Shown here piece by piece: positions 8,065-15,008 of a DNA stretch of 20,270 bases; position 1 is the first letter of the stretch, and each line of letters begins with the position of its first letter. The notes under the pieces were generated by a model. The model made no database searches and had not been told where the DNA came from. It worked only from the letters and a program-made list of their open reading frames with translations. Made by a program: the position numbers and the translations under genes. This DNA comes from UBA9337 sp038331135. GTDB taxonomy: Bacteria > Patescibacteriota > Minisyncoccia > Moranbacterales > UBA9337. The stretch lies in assembly GCA_038331135.1 (NCBI GenBank), contig JBBQOS010000014.1:1-20270 (forward strand). The letters run 5' to 3'.

Positions 8065-8844
8065 ATGAAAAATAAAATTAAACTTGAGTCAACTTTTGAA
8101 GTTGAAAAAAAACTTTTGAGTGAAGGTTATGATTTTGTTATTGGGGTAGATGAGGCAGGAAGGGGGCCGTTGGCAGGACCAGTGGTGGCGGCTGCAGTAG
8201 CAATTAAAAATTTTAAAATCCTAAATTATAAATCCGAAATAAATTCAAAAGCTCAAAGTTCAGATGATCAACTAACCCCTCCTCAGTCCTCCTCTTGCGA
8301 AGGGGGGGAGGGATTAAATATGCTACGCGAAGGAGAGGAAAGGGTGTGGGATTTAATTAGGGATTCAAAAAAATTAAGCGAGAAAAGGCGAGAGGAAGTT
8401 TTTGGATTTATAATGGAAAATTTTTATGTAGGAGTGGGAATTTGCAATCACGAAACTATCGATAGGGTGAATATATTAGAATCCACATTCCTGGCGATGA
8501 AAAAAGCTGTTGGAGAACTAAAATCTCAAATTAAAAATCAAAGTGAAAAGATGATAATTTTAGTTGATGGCGATAAAATTATTCCCAACTTTTCTATGGA
8601 GCAAAAAGCTATAATAAGCGGAGATAAATTAGTAAAGTCCATTTCGGCTGCTTCCATAATCGCCAAAGTTACTAGGGATAGAATGATGGTAAAATGGGAC
8701 ATTCAATATCCTCAATATAAATTTGCTCAGCATAAAGGTTATGGTACCAAAATTCATATGGAGGCACTCAAAGAATTTGGACCTTGCGAAATTCATCGTC
8801 GTACTTTTGCTCCAGTTAGAAATGCGATTAATGATAGATGGTAA
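8065..8844 (+). CDS. rnhB: ribonuclease HII with in-frame repeat insertion
   Basis: Cleaves the RNA strand of RNA/DNA hybrids and removes single ribonucleotides misincorporated in DNA. GVDEAGRGPLAGPVV near the start carries the catalytic Asp29 and Glu30. DSKKLSEKRREEV (from residue 100), ILVDGDK and SIIAKVTRDRMM supply the rest of the active site, and the C-terminal KGYGTKIHMEAL...HRRTFAPV is typical. At 259 residues it is long for the family (about 200-220). The excess is one insertion of roughly 40-50 residues (about 50-95) between the first strand and DSKKLS. The inserted DNA (about 8262-8345) has a C/T-rich arm facing a G-rich arm around TTGCGAA, like the intergenic palindromic repeats, yet keeps the frame open. 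No Shine-Dalgarno is seen. Confidence 0.95.
   Translation: MKNKIKLESTFEVEKKLLSEGYDFVIGVDEAGRGPLAGPVVAAAVAIKNFKILNYKSEINSKAQSSDDQLTPPQSSSCEGGEGLNMLREGEERVWDLIRDSKKLSEKRREEVFGFIMENFYVGVGICNHETIDRVNILESTFLAMKKAVGELKSQIKNQSEKMIILVDGDKIIPNFSMEQKAIISGDKLVKSISAASIIAKVTRDRMMVKWDIQYPQYKFAQHKGYGTKIHMEALKEFGPCEIHRRTFAPVRNAINDRW
8262..8345 (+). repeat. palindromic repeat inserted in frame inside rnhB
   Basis: Pyrimidine-rich arm (about 8275-8295) facing a purine-rich arm (about 8300-8312) around TTGCGAA. It encodes the family-atypical Ser/Gly/Glu-rich segment TPPQSSSCEGGEG. It resembles the elements found in elp3 at 15881-15946 and 16711-16745. Confidence 0.65.
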
Positions 8845-8940
8845 ATTTAAGATAAATAAAGTGCTTGAACTATTTATTGCTTCAATTTTAACTTATCTCG
8901 TTGTCTTAATGTTATAGGATTAATGCTGTATGGATTTATG

Positions 8941-8969
8941 TTGTATGTTTTATATCTATGTAGTATAAT
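8941..8969 (+). promoter_or_regulatory. promoter of the glycosyltransferase gene (and possibly galT-yjbQ-pcm)
   Basis: TTGTAT at 8941-8946 and a perfect TATAAT at 8964-8969, spaced 17 bases. Predicted start near 8976, about 50 bases before the ATG at 9026. The next three genes follow on the same strand with gaps of 26-100 bases and no clear terminator. Confidence 0.7.
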
Positions 8970-9025
8970 TTAATTGAGTTACAAAATAATTTTTTATTTT
9001 TAATTTTTTTAAAGAAAACAAAGAA

Positions 9026-9805
9026 ATGGAAAACAACAATCCCTATGTATCAATAGTGATACCAACATACAATGAAGAAGTAAGAAAGGACAAAATGAAA
9101 GAGCATCTTGAATCAATTGTCCAGTATTTTAAAAACAAAGAGCTTACTTATGAGATATTAATTGCGCTTGATGGTCCTACTGATAACACTGCTCAGTTAG
9201 CAAAAGAATATGCTAGTCAATTAGAAAATATCAGAGTTTTAGATAGAAAAGAAAATAAAGGTAAGGGTTTTAGTGTCAGAGAGGGAATGATGGAAGCCAA
9301 AGGAGAAGTCATTATGTTTACTGATATGGATGGTGCTACTCCAATAAAAATGTTTGATAGATTTTTGCCAAAATTTAAAGATGAAAATTTCGATATCGTT
9401 ATTGGCTCTAGAGATATGATTGAGTCCGAGGTTAAAGTGCATCAACCTATCTGGAAAGAATGGTTAGGCGATGGTGGAAATCTTTTGATTCAACTGGTGG
9501 GCGGACTTTGGGGAATGAAAGATACTCAATGTGGATTTAAGGCTTTTACCAAAGAGGCAACTGCCGATATAATTCCTCGTACTACCGTAAACAGATGGGG
9601 TCTTGATTTTGAATTACTTATGATCGGTAAAAGATTGGGTTATAAAATAACAGAGGTTCCTGTGGAGTGGATTGATAGCGGAGATAGCACGGTGGGATTA
9701 AGCGGTTATATTAGTACATTCAAAGATTTGTTTAGCGTAAAGTGGAATATGATAAGAGGAGTTTATCAATTAGAGAAAAAAGTTCAAGAGATGAAAAAAG
9801 TTTAG
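9026..9805 (+). CDS. family 2 glycosyltransferase, dolichyl/polyprenyl-phosphate glucosyltransferase type
   Basis: Transfers a sugar from a nucleotide sugar, most likely to a polyprenyl phosphate at the inner face of the membrane. GT-A fold motifs appear in order: VSIVIPTYNEE, LDGPTDNT, KGKGFSVREGM, FTDMDGATP with the DxD metal site, IGSRDM, DTQCGFKAFT and RWGLDFELL. DTQCGFK and the DxDGAT site are characteristic of the ALG5-like dolichyl-phosphate beta-glucosyltransferase branch. The protein has 259 residues, and I see no C-terminal membrane segments, so membrane contact is probably peripheral. The start ATG has no good Shine-Dalgarno. First gene of a plus-strand run with galT, which fits a role in nucleotide-sugar use. 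Family is confident; donor sugar and acceptor are inferred. Confidence 0.88.
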   Translation: MENNNPYVSIVIPTYNEEVRKDKMKEHLESIVQYFKNKELTYEILIALDGPTDNTAQLAKEYASQLENIRVLDRKENKGKGFSVREGMMEAKGEVIMFTDMDGATPIKMFDRFLPKFKDENFDIVIGSRDMIESEVKVHQPIWKEWLGDGGNLLIQLVGGLWGMKDTQCGFKAFTKEATADIIPRTTVNRWGLDFELLMIGKRLGYKITEVPVEWIDSGDSTVGLSGYISTFKDLFSVKWNMIRGVYQLEKKVQEMKKV

Positions 9806-9833
9806 TTGGTAAAATTAACTTAGTTAAAGAATG

Positions 9834-9893
9834 ATAAATTTAACGGTTCACCTTATTAAATTGTGTTAATCCGCAATATTTAATGAGAGGTAA
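9834..9893 (+). promoter_or_regulatory. structured leader element before galT (copy A)
   Basis: 60 bases that align without gaps to 11017-11076, 50 of 60 identical. Predicted: P1 TTTAA/TTAAA (9839-9843 with 9856-9860); P2 around TAAT (9862-9865 with 9872-9875, one G-T pair). The P1 loop contains ACCT, which can pair with AGGT at 9888-9891 over the ribosome binding region. The galT ATG follows 12 bases after the element. Candidate translation-regulating leader; not a class I recognise. Confidence 0.5.
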
Positions 9894-9905
9894 ATAAAAA
9901 TAAAA

Positions 9906-10991
9906 ATGCAAATAAACATTTCTCAAGAAAGGGAAAAAACAAAAAATGAATTTGAGAATATACAAGGTGCTGAAAAAAAACAGATACTCGATTCTGAGTT
10001 GCGGCAAGATATTGTAACGGGGGATTGGGTAGTCATTGCTACGGGTCGAGCTAAGAGACCAGAGGATTTTTCAAAGGCCCAGTATAGCACTCAGGAGCTA
10101 GATAATAATTCAGATATTGATGGCTGTTTTTTCTGTGATACGATAAAAAGCGGTCAGGAGAAAGATGTCTTAATTTATTCCAAAAATAATGGAGATTGGA
10201 CATTGAGAGTCTTTCCTAATAAATATCCAGCTTTTTCCAGAGGTAAAGTGCCAAGATCTTTGGAAGAAGGCCCTTATTTTGCTATGACAGGTACTGGTTA
10301 CCATGAGGTAATTGTGACAAAAGATCATTTTAAACATCTTCCTGATTTAGAAATTATCGAAATAGCTGAAATTGTCGATGCTTTCCAGGATAGATATTTG
10401 GAATTAATGAGAAAAAAAAGCGTTAACTTTATAACAATATTTCATAATTTTGGCAAAGAGGCGGGTGCGTCAATTGCTCATCCACACTCACAGTTGATTG
10501 CTATTCCAGTTATATCTCCTTATATAAAACAAGAACTAGATGGTGCAGAGTTATATTATAAAAGCTTGAGAAAATGTGTTTATTGTGAAATGGTCGGGTA
10601 TGAGAGTACTCATAAAAAAAGAATCGTATCAGAAAACGACAGCTTCGTAGCTTTTTGTCCTTTCGCTAGTCGAAGTGCTTTTGAAATTTGGATAATGCCA
10701 AAAAAGCATAACCCTTATTTTGAAAGAATTACCGATGAAGAAAAAATTAAGTTGGCTGAAGTTTTAAAAAATGCGCTAAGCTCAATTAAGAGAACGATGA
10801 ATAATCCTCCTTATAATTTTTACATCCACACTTCTCCTTGTGATGGAAAGGACTATCGTCGCTATCATTGGCATATTGAAATTTTACCGCACACTTCTAC
10901 TTGGGCTGGATTTGAATTGGAAACAGGAATTGAAATTTCAATGATTCAGCCTGAGGAAGCTGCTATAGCACTAAGAGATAATTTAAAATAA
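9906..10991 (+). CDS. galT: galactose-1-phosphate uridylyltransferase
   Basis: Leloir-pathway enzyme exchanging UMP between UDP-glucose and galactose-1-phosphate; cytoplasmic. Two HIT-type halves are visible. ELRQDIVTGDWVVIATGRAKRP lies near the N-terminus, a zinc-type CFFC at residues 74-77, and RVFPNKYPAF after it. The active-site motif HPHSQL has His192-Pro-His194, the nucleophile being the second His in known GalT. A second CVYC pair lies at 224-227, and the C-terminal HWHIEILPH closes the second half. Length is 361 residues, slightly above the usual 330-350 because of about 25 extra charged residues at the start. Members of this family can also act as ADP-sugar or other hexose-1-phosphate nucleotidylyltransferases, so the substrate is not certain. 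It is preceded by leader copy A. No galK or galE is present in the window. Confidence 0.88.
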   Translation: MQINISQEREKTKNEFENIQGAEKKQILDSELRQDIVTGDWVVIATGRAKRPEDFSKAQYSTQELDNNSDIDGCFFCDTIKSGQEKDVLIYSKNNGDWTLRVFPNKYPAFSRGKVPRSLEEGPYFAMTGTGYHEVIVTKDHFKHLPDLEIIEIAEIVDAFQDRYLELMRKKSVNFITIFHNFGKEAGASIAHPHSQLIAIPVISPYIKQELDGAELYYKSLRKCVYCEMVGYESTHKKRIVSENDSFVAFCPFASRSAFEIWIMPKKHNPYFERITDEEKIKLAEVLKNALSSIKRTMNNPPYNFYIHTSPCDGKDYRRYHWHIEILPHTSTWAGFELETGIEISMIQPEEAAIALRDNLK

Positions 10992-11016
10992 TAATTTATA
11001 AAATTCATTAGGTAGA

Positions 11017-11076
11017 ATAAATTTAACGGTTTATCCTGTTAAATTGCGGTAATCCGCACTATTTAATAGGAGGCAA
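11017..11076 (+). promoter_or_regulatory. structured leader element before yjbQ (copy B)
   Basis: Second copy of the 60-base element. P1 is TTTAAC/GTTAAA (11022-11027 with 11038-11043); P2 is TGCGG/CCGCA (11045-11049 with 11054-11058) closed by TAAT. The P1 loop GGTTTATCCT contains TCCT, complementary to AGGA at 11068-11071 within the Shine-Dalgarno AGGAGG (11068-11073), so a pseudoknot could mask it. The ATG is at 11085. Confidence 0.55.
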
Positions 11077-11084
11077 GAAAAAAT

Positions 11085-11528
11085 ATGAAAATACATAATA
11101 GTAAAATAAATCTGGAAAGTAAAACTCAAATTGAATTTATGGATATCACTAATAAAGTCCAGGAGATTATTGACAACTCTGGCATCAGAGAAGGACAAGT
11201 GACTATTTTTTGCGCTCACACCACTATGGGCTTGGCGATTAATCACAATGAATCAATGTTGATGCAAGATTTCATGCGAGTTTTGTACAGGCTTGTGCCA
11301 GTAGAGGATCACTACTCTCATGATTTATTTGAATTGAGAAATAACGCGGTTCGTTCAGATGGACGAAGTAACGGACATTCTCATGCCAAATCAATATTGT
11401 TGGGAACTAGCCAAACGATTCCTGTTACAAAAGGAAAAATGATGTTGGGTAGCAGACAAAATATTTTTGTAGTAGAATTTGACGGAGGAAGAAAAAGAGA
11501 TGTTATTATACAGATGATTGGTGCTTAG
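11085..11528 (+). CDS. yjbQ: YjbQ/UPF0047 family protein
   Basis: A 147-residue protein covering the whole small YjbQ domain. Conserved segments include CAHTTMGLAINHNE, the histidine-rich GHSHAKSILLGTSQ, and the C-terminal GSRQNIFVVEFDGGRKRDV. The histidines probably bind a metal. E. coli YjbQ has been reported to have weak thiamine-phosphate synthase activity, but the physiological role of the family is unsettled, so no pathway is assigned. Translation starts 11 bases after a strong AGGAGG that forms the end of leader copy B. It follows galT by 93 bases and precedes pcm by 26, so co-transcription with pcm is likely. Confidence 0.9.
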   Translation: MKIHNSKINLESKTQIEFMDITNKVQEIIDNSGIREGQVTIFCAHTTMGLAINHNESMLMQDFMRVLYRLVPVEDHYSHDLFELRNNAVRSDGRSNGHSHAKSILLGTSQTIPVTKGKMMLGSRQNIFVVEFDGGRKRDVIIQMIGA

Positions 11529-11554
11529 TTGATTTATTTTTTTAATATTTTTTT

Positions 11555-12181
11555 ATGAATATATTAACTAACAACTTGATGAAGGATGGCTATTTAAGAA
11601 CAAATTCTATTATAGAAGCTTTTGCTATTATAGATAGAGTCGATTTCGTGTTGCCAGAACTGGAGTTGAGCGCTAATGCTGATGTACCTTTGCCAATCGG
11701 TTATGGACAAACAATTTCACAGCCAACGACTATGGCAATAATGTTGGAATTATTAGATCCTCAAGAAAATCAAAAAATATTGGATATTGGCAGTGGCTCG
11801 GGTTGGACTACCGCTTTATTGGCTTATATTGCAGGAGAAAAAGGAAAAGTTATATCATTGGAAAGAATTAAGGAACTGTGTGACTTTGGAAGAAAAAATC
11901 TACGAAAAGTGAAAAGAATTGGCAAAGAGGTTGCAGAATTCTACAACATAGATGGAAGCAAGGGTTACGCGCCAAGAGCGCCTTATGACAGAATACTGGT
12001 ATCAGCTTCAGTTATGGAAGTTCCTCAAGAATTAAAAGATCAATTAAAAATAGGTGGGAAAATGGTAATTCCTGTGTATAATTATATTCATTATATTGAA
12101 AAAAGAGGAAAGGATGAATTTTATGAAGAAAAATATTCCGGCTTTATGTTCGTGCCTTTAATTAGTAAGGGAAATAATTAA
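11555..12181 (+). CDS. pcm: protein-L-isoaspartate O-methyltransferase
   Basis: SAM-dependent repair enzyme that methylates L-isoaspartyl residues in aged proteins so they can revert to aspartate. 208 residues, a normal length. PIGYGQTISQP (residues 47-57) is the substrate-loop signature of the family. KILDIGSGSGWTTALL (from 74) is the SAM-binding motif I. YDRILVSAS and the end segment FVPLI match later family motifs. The usual Cys or Ala-Ala stretch is altered, but nothing essential seems missing. It lies 26 bases after yjbQ without a clear Shine-Dalgarno and is the last gene of the run that begins at 9026. In small parasitic or symbiotic genomes the enzyme is commonly kept as part of protein maintenance. 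Confidence 0.92.
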   Translation: MNILTNNLMKDGYLRTNSIIEAFAIIDRVDFVLPELELSANADVPLPIGYGQTISQPTTMAIMLELLDPQENQKILDIGSGSGWTTALLAYIAGEKGKVISLERIKELCDFGRKNLRKVKRIGKEVAEFYNIDGSKGYAPRAPYDRILVSASVMEVPQELKDQLKIGGKMVIPVYNYIHYIEKRGKDEFYEEKYSGFMFVPLISKGNN

Positions 12182-12247
12182 ATCATATATTAGTAGTTAT
12201 ACCATTTTTAGTTAACTACAGTACATTCGATTGTCTATAATTTTCAT

Positions 12248-12428
12248 TGGAATGTAGGGACTAATACCAAATTGAATTGATTAGTTACAAATAACCAGAG
12301 ATAGGAACCTCGGAAACCAAAGAGGCTAGACCTCTTTAGGATGGAAGTGATTAAGTTAGTTTGGCATAAGATCCTGTGGAGCCAAAATATTTTAGCACTC
12401 GCCCTGAGCGATTGCTAATTTTTTTATT
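12248..12428 (+). ncRNA. candidate small RNA or leader ending in a terminator
   Basis: A TATAAT box at 12236-12241, with a weak TTAACT 18 bases upstream (12212-12217), would start transcription near 12248. Successive hairpins follow: ACTAAT/ATTAGT (12260-12285), AAAGAGG/CCTCTTT with loop CTAGA (12319-12337), TTTGGC/GCCAAA with an inner TCC/GGA (12360-12386). Last comes a terminator, TTAGCA/TGCTAA with inner CGC/GCG (12392-12418), followed by seven T. It does not match what I know of RNase P RNA, tmRNA, SRP RNA or 6S RNA. It could be an independent RNA of about 180 bases or an attenuator of dnaJ, whose start is 185 bases beyond the terminator. Confidence 0.4.
12392..12427 (+). terminator. rho-independent terminator
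   Basis: Stem TTAGCA/TGCTAA (12392-12397 with 12413-12418) continued inward by TCGC/GCGA around a five-base loop, then a T run from 12419 to 12425. It would end either the candidate RNA or the pcm transcript. Confidence 0.75.
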
Positions 12429-12471
12429 TTGTGTTAAATTATTATTGTTTCAATATAACTCAAATATACCT

Positions 12472-12501
12472 GCCCGCAGTGCTATAGCGCTTCCGGCGGG
12501 C
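12472..12501. repeat. G/C-rich palindromic repeat
   Basis: GCCCGC at 12472-12477 pairs with GCGGGC at 12496-12501; the inner part GTGCTATAGCGC is itself self-complementary. It is much richer in G+C than its surroundings. This is typical of dispersed palindromic repeats in such genomes; a related but weaker form is at 18395-18416. Confidence 0.65.
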
Positions 12502-12612
12502 GAATAAAAAAACGAATTACTCGAATAATTTTTAAATAAAATAAACAGAAATTAGCATATTCGGGCCTTTATTCGAAAATTAGAGTTAGCTTAAAATATT
12601 AAATTTTATCAT

Positions 12613-13680
12613 ATGGCTGATTATTATAAAACATTAGGAATAGAAAAAGGAGCTTCAGAAGATGAGATAAAAAAAGCTTATCGAAAATTAGCTCACAAAC
12701 ATCATCCCGATAAAGAGGGCGGAGATGAGGAAAAATTCAAAGAAATTAACGAGGCTTATCAGGTTTTATCAGATAAGACAAAGAGGAATCAGTATGATCA
12801 ATTTGGACAGACGTTTGAGGGAACTGCTGGCGGAGCAGGTGGGTTTTCTGGTTTTGGTCAAGGCGGATTTGGTGGATTTTCCGGCTCAAGCGGGTGGGAA
12901 GATGTTTTTTCAGATATTTTTGGTGGTAGATCTGGAGGGTTTCAGCAAGAAGCAGGCCGAGACATTCAAGCTGACATAGAAATAACTTTCAAAGAGATGG
13001 TTCAAGGAGTAAAAAAAGAAATCAGGTTATATAAGAATACAACATGTAGCGAGTGTGGAGGAAGTGGTGGGGAGCCAGGAGCAAAAGAAGAAACTTGCGG
13101 AGATTGTCATGGAACGGGGCGAATAAGAAAATCAATTAGAACTATTTTGGGAACAATTGCTCAAGAAGTTGTTTGTGATAGATGTAGTGGCAAGGGAAAA
13201 ATTTTCTATCAGAAGTGTAAAAAATGCCAAGGTGAAGGTGTCCGTAAAGAAGAAAAAAATGTTGCAATTGAGGTTCCAGCCGGCATAAGCGATGGTCAAA
13301 CTATTTCAATGAGAGGAGAAGGGGAAGCTGGTAAGTTTGGTGCGCCGAGCGGAGATTTGTTTATTAATATCCATATACGCAAAGATGATAAATTTATTAG
13401 GGACGAAGAGAATAATATAATTTCAGAAGAAAAAATTTCATTCGCTCAAGCAGCTTTGGGAGATAAAATAGATGTTGAGACCATAGAAGGAAGGGTTTCT
13501 ATGAAAATATCTGCTGGAACGCAAAATGGGGAAATATTTAGAATTCGGCATATGGGAGTTCCATTTTTACGCGGAGGTGGACGAGGTCATCATTTGGTAA
13601 AAATCAGAGTGGTGGTACCTAGAAAATTGAGTCGTGAAGAAAAAGATTTGATTAGTGAATTAAGGGAATTGGAGAAATAA
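12613..13680 (+). CDS. dnaJ: chaperone protein DnaJ
   Basis: Hsp40 co-chaperone that delivers unfolded proteins to DnaK and stimulates its ATPase. The J domain (residues 1-65) has the essential HPD at 31-33. A glycine/phenylalanine-rich linker (about 70-105) follows. The zinc region (145-209) carries all four CxxCxGxG repeats: CSECGGSG, CGDCHGTG, CDRCSGKG and CKKCQGEG. The C-terminal substrate domains close with VVVPRKLSREEKDLI. The 355-residue length is slightly short (usual about 375), mainly in the linker. The ATG follows TTTTATCAT, with no Shine-Dalgarno. No dnaK or grpE is within the window. A terminator and palindrome lie upstream, so the gene needs its own promoter in the AT-rich 100 bases before it. 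I see no CIRCE element. Confidence 0.96.
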   Translation: MADYYKTLGIEKGASEDEIKKAYRKLAHKHHPDKEGGDEEKFKEINEAYQVLSDKTKRNQYDQFGQTFEGTAGGAGGFSGFGQGGFGGFSGSSGWEDVFSDIFGGRSGGFQQEAGRDIQADIEITFKEMVQGVKKEIRLYKNTTCSECGGSGGEPGAKEETCGDCHGTGRIRKSIRTILGTIAQEVVCDRCSGKGKIFYQKCKKCQGEGVRKEEKNVAIEVPAGISDGQTISMRGEGEAGKFGAPSGDLFINIHIRKDDKFIRDEENNIISEEKISFAQAALGDKIDVETIEGRVSMKISAGTQNGEIFRIRHMGVPFLRGGGRGHHLVKIRVVVPRKLSREEKDLISELRELEK

Positions 13681-13792
13681 TAAATGTTTTAGGTGTTGAA
13701 AATTTGGTATCGTTGCGCTTGTTCTAAATGTTAAAATTGTCATATTGCTATTTTGTTTTAATGCTAATATGTTAACGTGCTAACACGCCTCT

Positions 13793-14188
13793 ATGTTTTG
13801 GAATAAAAAAAAAGATAAAAACATTGGAAATTTGGGCGAGCAAATCGCGGGAAAATATCTCAAACAGAAAGGATTTAAAATTATTGAGTTTAACTATCAA
13901 AATAAAAAGGGTAGACGCTTGGGTGAGATTGATATTATTGCCAAAGAAGAGGAGCAAATAGTCTTTATAGAAGTTAAAAGCAGGATTTCTAAAGGGACAG
14001 ATGTAATTTTACCGGAGGAAAATATTACTCGAGATAAGTTATATAAATTACAAAAAATTGCCCAAAGCTATATTCGAGAAAATGATTATTGGGATAAGGC
14101 TTATCGTTTTGATGCGGTGAGTATTTTATTTGATGAAGGCGGAAAGAATGTTTTGGAAATAAGACATTTAGAGAGTATATTCTATTAA
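13793..14188 (+). CDS. yraN: YraN/UPF0102 family endonuclease-like protein
   Basis: Small 131-residue protein with a restriction-endonuclease-like fold. GEQIAGKYLKQKGFKII is the family's N-terminal helix. GEIDIIAKEEEQIVFIEVKSR holds the PD-(D/E)xK-type residues (Asp in GEIDII, and the ExK in EVK). The end segment YRFDAVSI is also conserved. The biological role is not established; family members are often near rnhB, which here lies 5 kb upstream rather than adjacent. The ATG follows a palindromic TGTTAACGTGCTAACA and lacks a Shine-Dalgarno. The 112 bases between dnaJ and this gene carry a 20-mer, close to GTTCTAAATGTTRAAATTGT, that recurs at about 17377-17396. Confidence 0.9.
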   Translation: MFWNKKKDKNIGNLGEQIAGKYLKQKGFKIIEFNYQNKKGRRLGEIDIIAKEEEQIVFIEVKSRISKGTDVILPEENITRDKLYKLQKIAQSYIRENDYWDKAYRFDAVSILFDEGGKNVLEIRHLESIFY

Positions 14189-14192
14189 ATAA

Positions 14193-14213
14193 GAGACGAG
14201 GCATTGCCTCGTC
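14193..14213. repeat. short perfect palindrome after yraN
   Basis: AGACGAGGC and GCCTCGTCT around a three-base loop. There is no T tract after it, so it is more likely a dispersed palindrome than the terminator, which follows 24 bases later. Confidence 0.7.
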
Positions 14214-14236
14214 TGTACAAAATCAAAATACAAAAA

Positions 14237-14268
14237 CAAAAAACATCTCAATTAAGAGATGTTTTTTG
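14237..14268. terminator. bidirectional terminator between yraN and the RRM gene
   Basis: Arms CAAAAAACATCTC and GAGATGTTTTTTG around a six-base loop. The A run before and the T run after let it act on both strands, serving the convergent yraN (plus) and RRM gene (minus). Confidence 0.85.
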
Positions 14269-14284
14269 AAGTTTCTAAAATAAA

Positions 14285-14578
14285 TTAGAATCTATTTCCG
14301 CCTCTGAAACCACCGCGATCTTCTCGTGGTTGCATTGGGCGAGCCTCGTTTACTGTTAGTTTTCTTCCTTCCAACTCTTGTTCATTGAACATTTCAATAG
14401 CTTTTTGAGCCTCGTCATCAGCAGACATTTCAACAAATCCAAAACCTTTACTTCGACCAGTTGCTTTATCATTGATAACAACAGCTGATTCTACTGCTCC
14501 GGCTTGTGTGAAAAGTTGATTTAAATCTGCATCCTTTAATGTGTAAGGAAGATTTCCAACGTATAATTTCTTTGCCAT
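14285..14578 (-). CDS. small RRM-type RNA-binding protein
   Basis: A 97-residue single RNA recognition motif. RNP2 is LYVGNLPY (residues 5-12) and RNP1 is KGFGFVEM (about 44-51), both with the aromatic residues that stack on RNA. The basic, glycine-rich tail PREDRGGFRGGNRF is typical of the cyanobacterial Rbp and bacterial glycine-rich RNA-binding proteins. These are known or presumed to act as cold-induced RNA chaperones or in mRNA stability and localisation; here that is inference. A TATAAT box on the minus strand (14606-14611) lies about 28 bases upstream of the ATG, so the leader would be short. Expressed alone, convergent to yraN. Confidence 0.93.
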   Translation of the reverse strand: MAKKLYVGNLPYTLKDADLNQLFTQAGAVESAVVINDKATGRSKGFGFVEMSADDEAQKAIEMFNEQELEGRKLTVNEARPMQPREDRGGFRGGNRF

Positions 14579-15008
14579 ATTTGATTTTAGCTATGTATAA
14601 AATTAATTATATACAGCCAAATTGTTGTATTTTACTATCTTGCTTCGACCGCGTACTAAACTTATTAATTAGTTAAACGAAAAGATGCACGAACAAGCTA
14701 TGATTATTTTAGCAGAATGGGGGGACAATAGCAAGAGAAAATTAGGGAGATGAGGCAATAAAACAAATTAGCATTAAAACATGAAAGCATTAAAACAATA
14801 TAATAATTTAACCATTGCATATTTTCTCTAAAAACCCCCTATAAGTACGCCATAAATAGGGGATATTGAGCTAAAAAATAATAAAATAGTCCTAGATCAA
14901 TAGATCGTGTGCGCTTTTAAATTTGGAAAATTTTATTTTTATTTTATTTACAAATGCTAAGAGGCTTAACCTCAAAAGACCCCGAGGTTGAGCCTCTAAT
15001 TATAAAAG
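14579..15008. other. non-coding stretch between the RRM gene and the Nudix pseudogene
   Basis: 430 bases with no supported ORF. It includes the RRM promoter region on the minus strand (14606-14611), an A-rich tract with the word AGCATTAAAACA twice (about 14770-14800), and a weak CCCCTA/TAGGGG inverted repeat (about 14837-14864). A long hairpin beside the pseudogene lies at 14960-14997. Confidence 0.6.
14960..14997. terminator. long hairpin downstream of the Nudix pseudogene
   Basis: 14-base arms AGAGGCTTAACCTC and GAGGTTGAGCCTCT with one G-T pair and a ten-base loop, 12 bases past the stop at 15009. The T tract is poor on both strands, so it may be a decayed terminator or a palindromic repeat. 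Confidence 0.5.

Larger units (their letters stand above)
12182..12612. other. non-coding stretch between pcm and dnaJ
   Basis: 431 bases without a supported ORF. The left part (about 12212-12428) has promoter-like boxes, four hairpins and a terminator and is listed separately as a candidate RNA. A G/C-rich palindrome follows at 12472-12501, then an AT-rich stretch with several ATTCG/CGAAT words up to the dnaJ start. Confidence 0.6.

Noticed and set aside
9834..9893. Leader copies as a preQ1 or other named riboswitch
   Set aside because: The small H-type layout is suggestive, but I do not see the conserved bases of preQ1, SAM-II or fluoride classes, and the genes served do not fit those ligands.
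12248..12428. Candidate RNA as RNase P RNA, tmRNA, SRP RNA or 6S RNA
   Set aside because: None of the conserved cores of the first three is visible, and the ends do not pair into the long rod expected of 6S RNA.
14960..14997. Hairpin as a firm terminator of the Nudix locus
   Set aside because: The stem is strong but neither strand has a good T run directly after it, so it is listed with reduced confidence.
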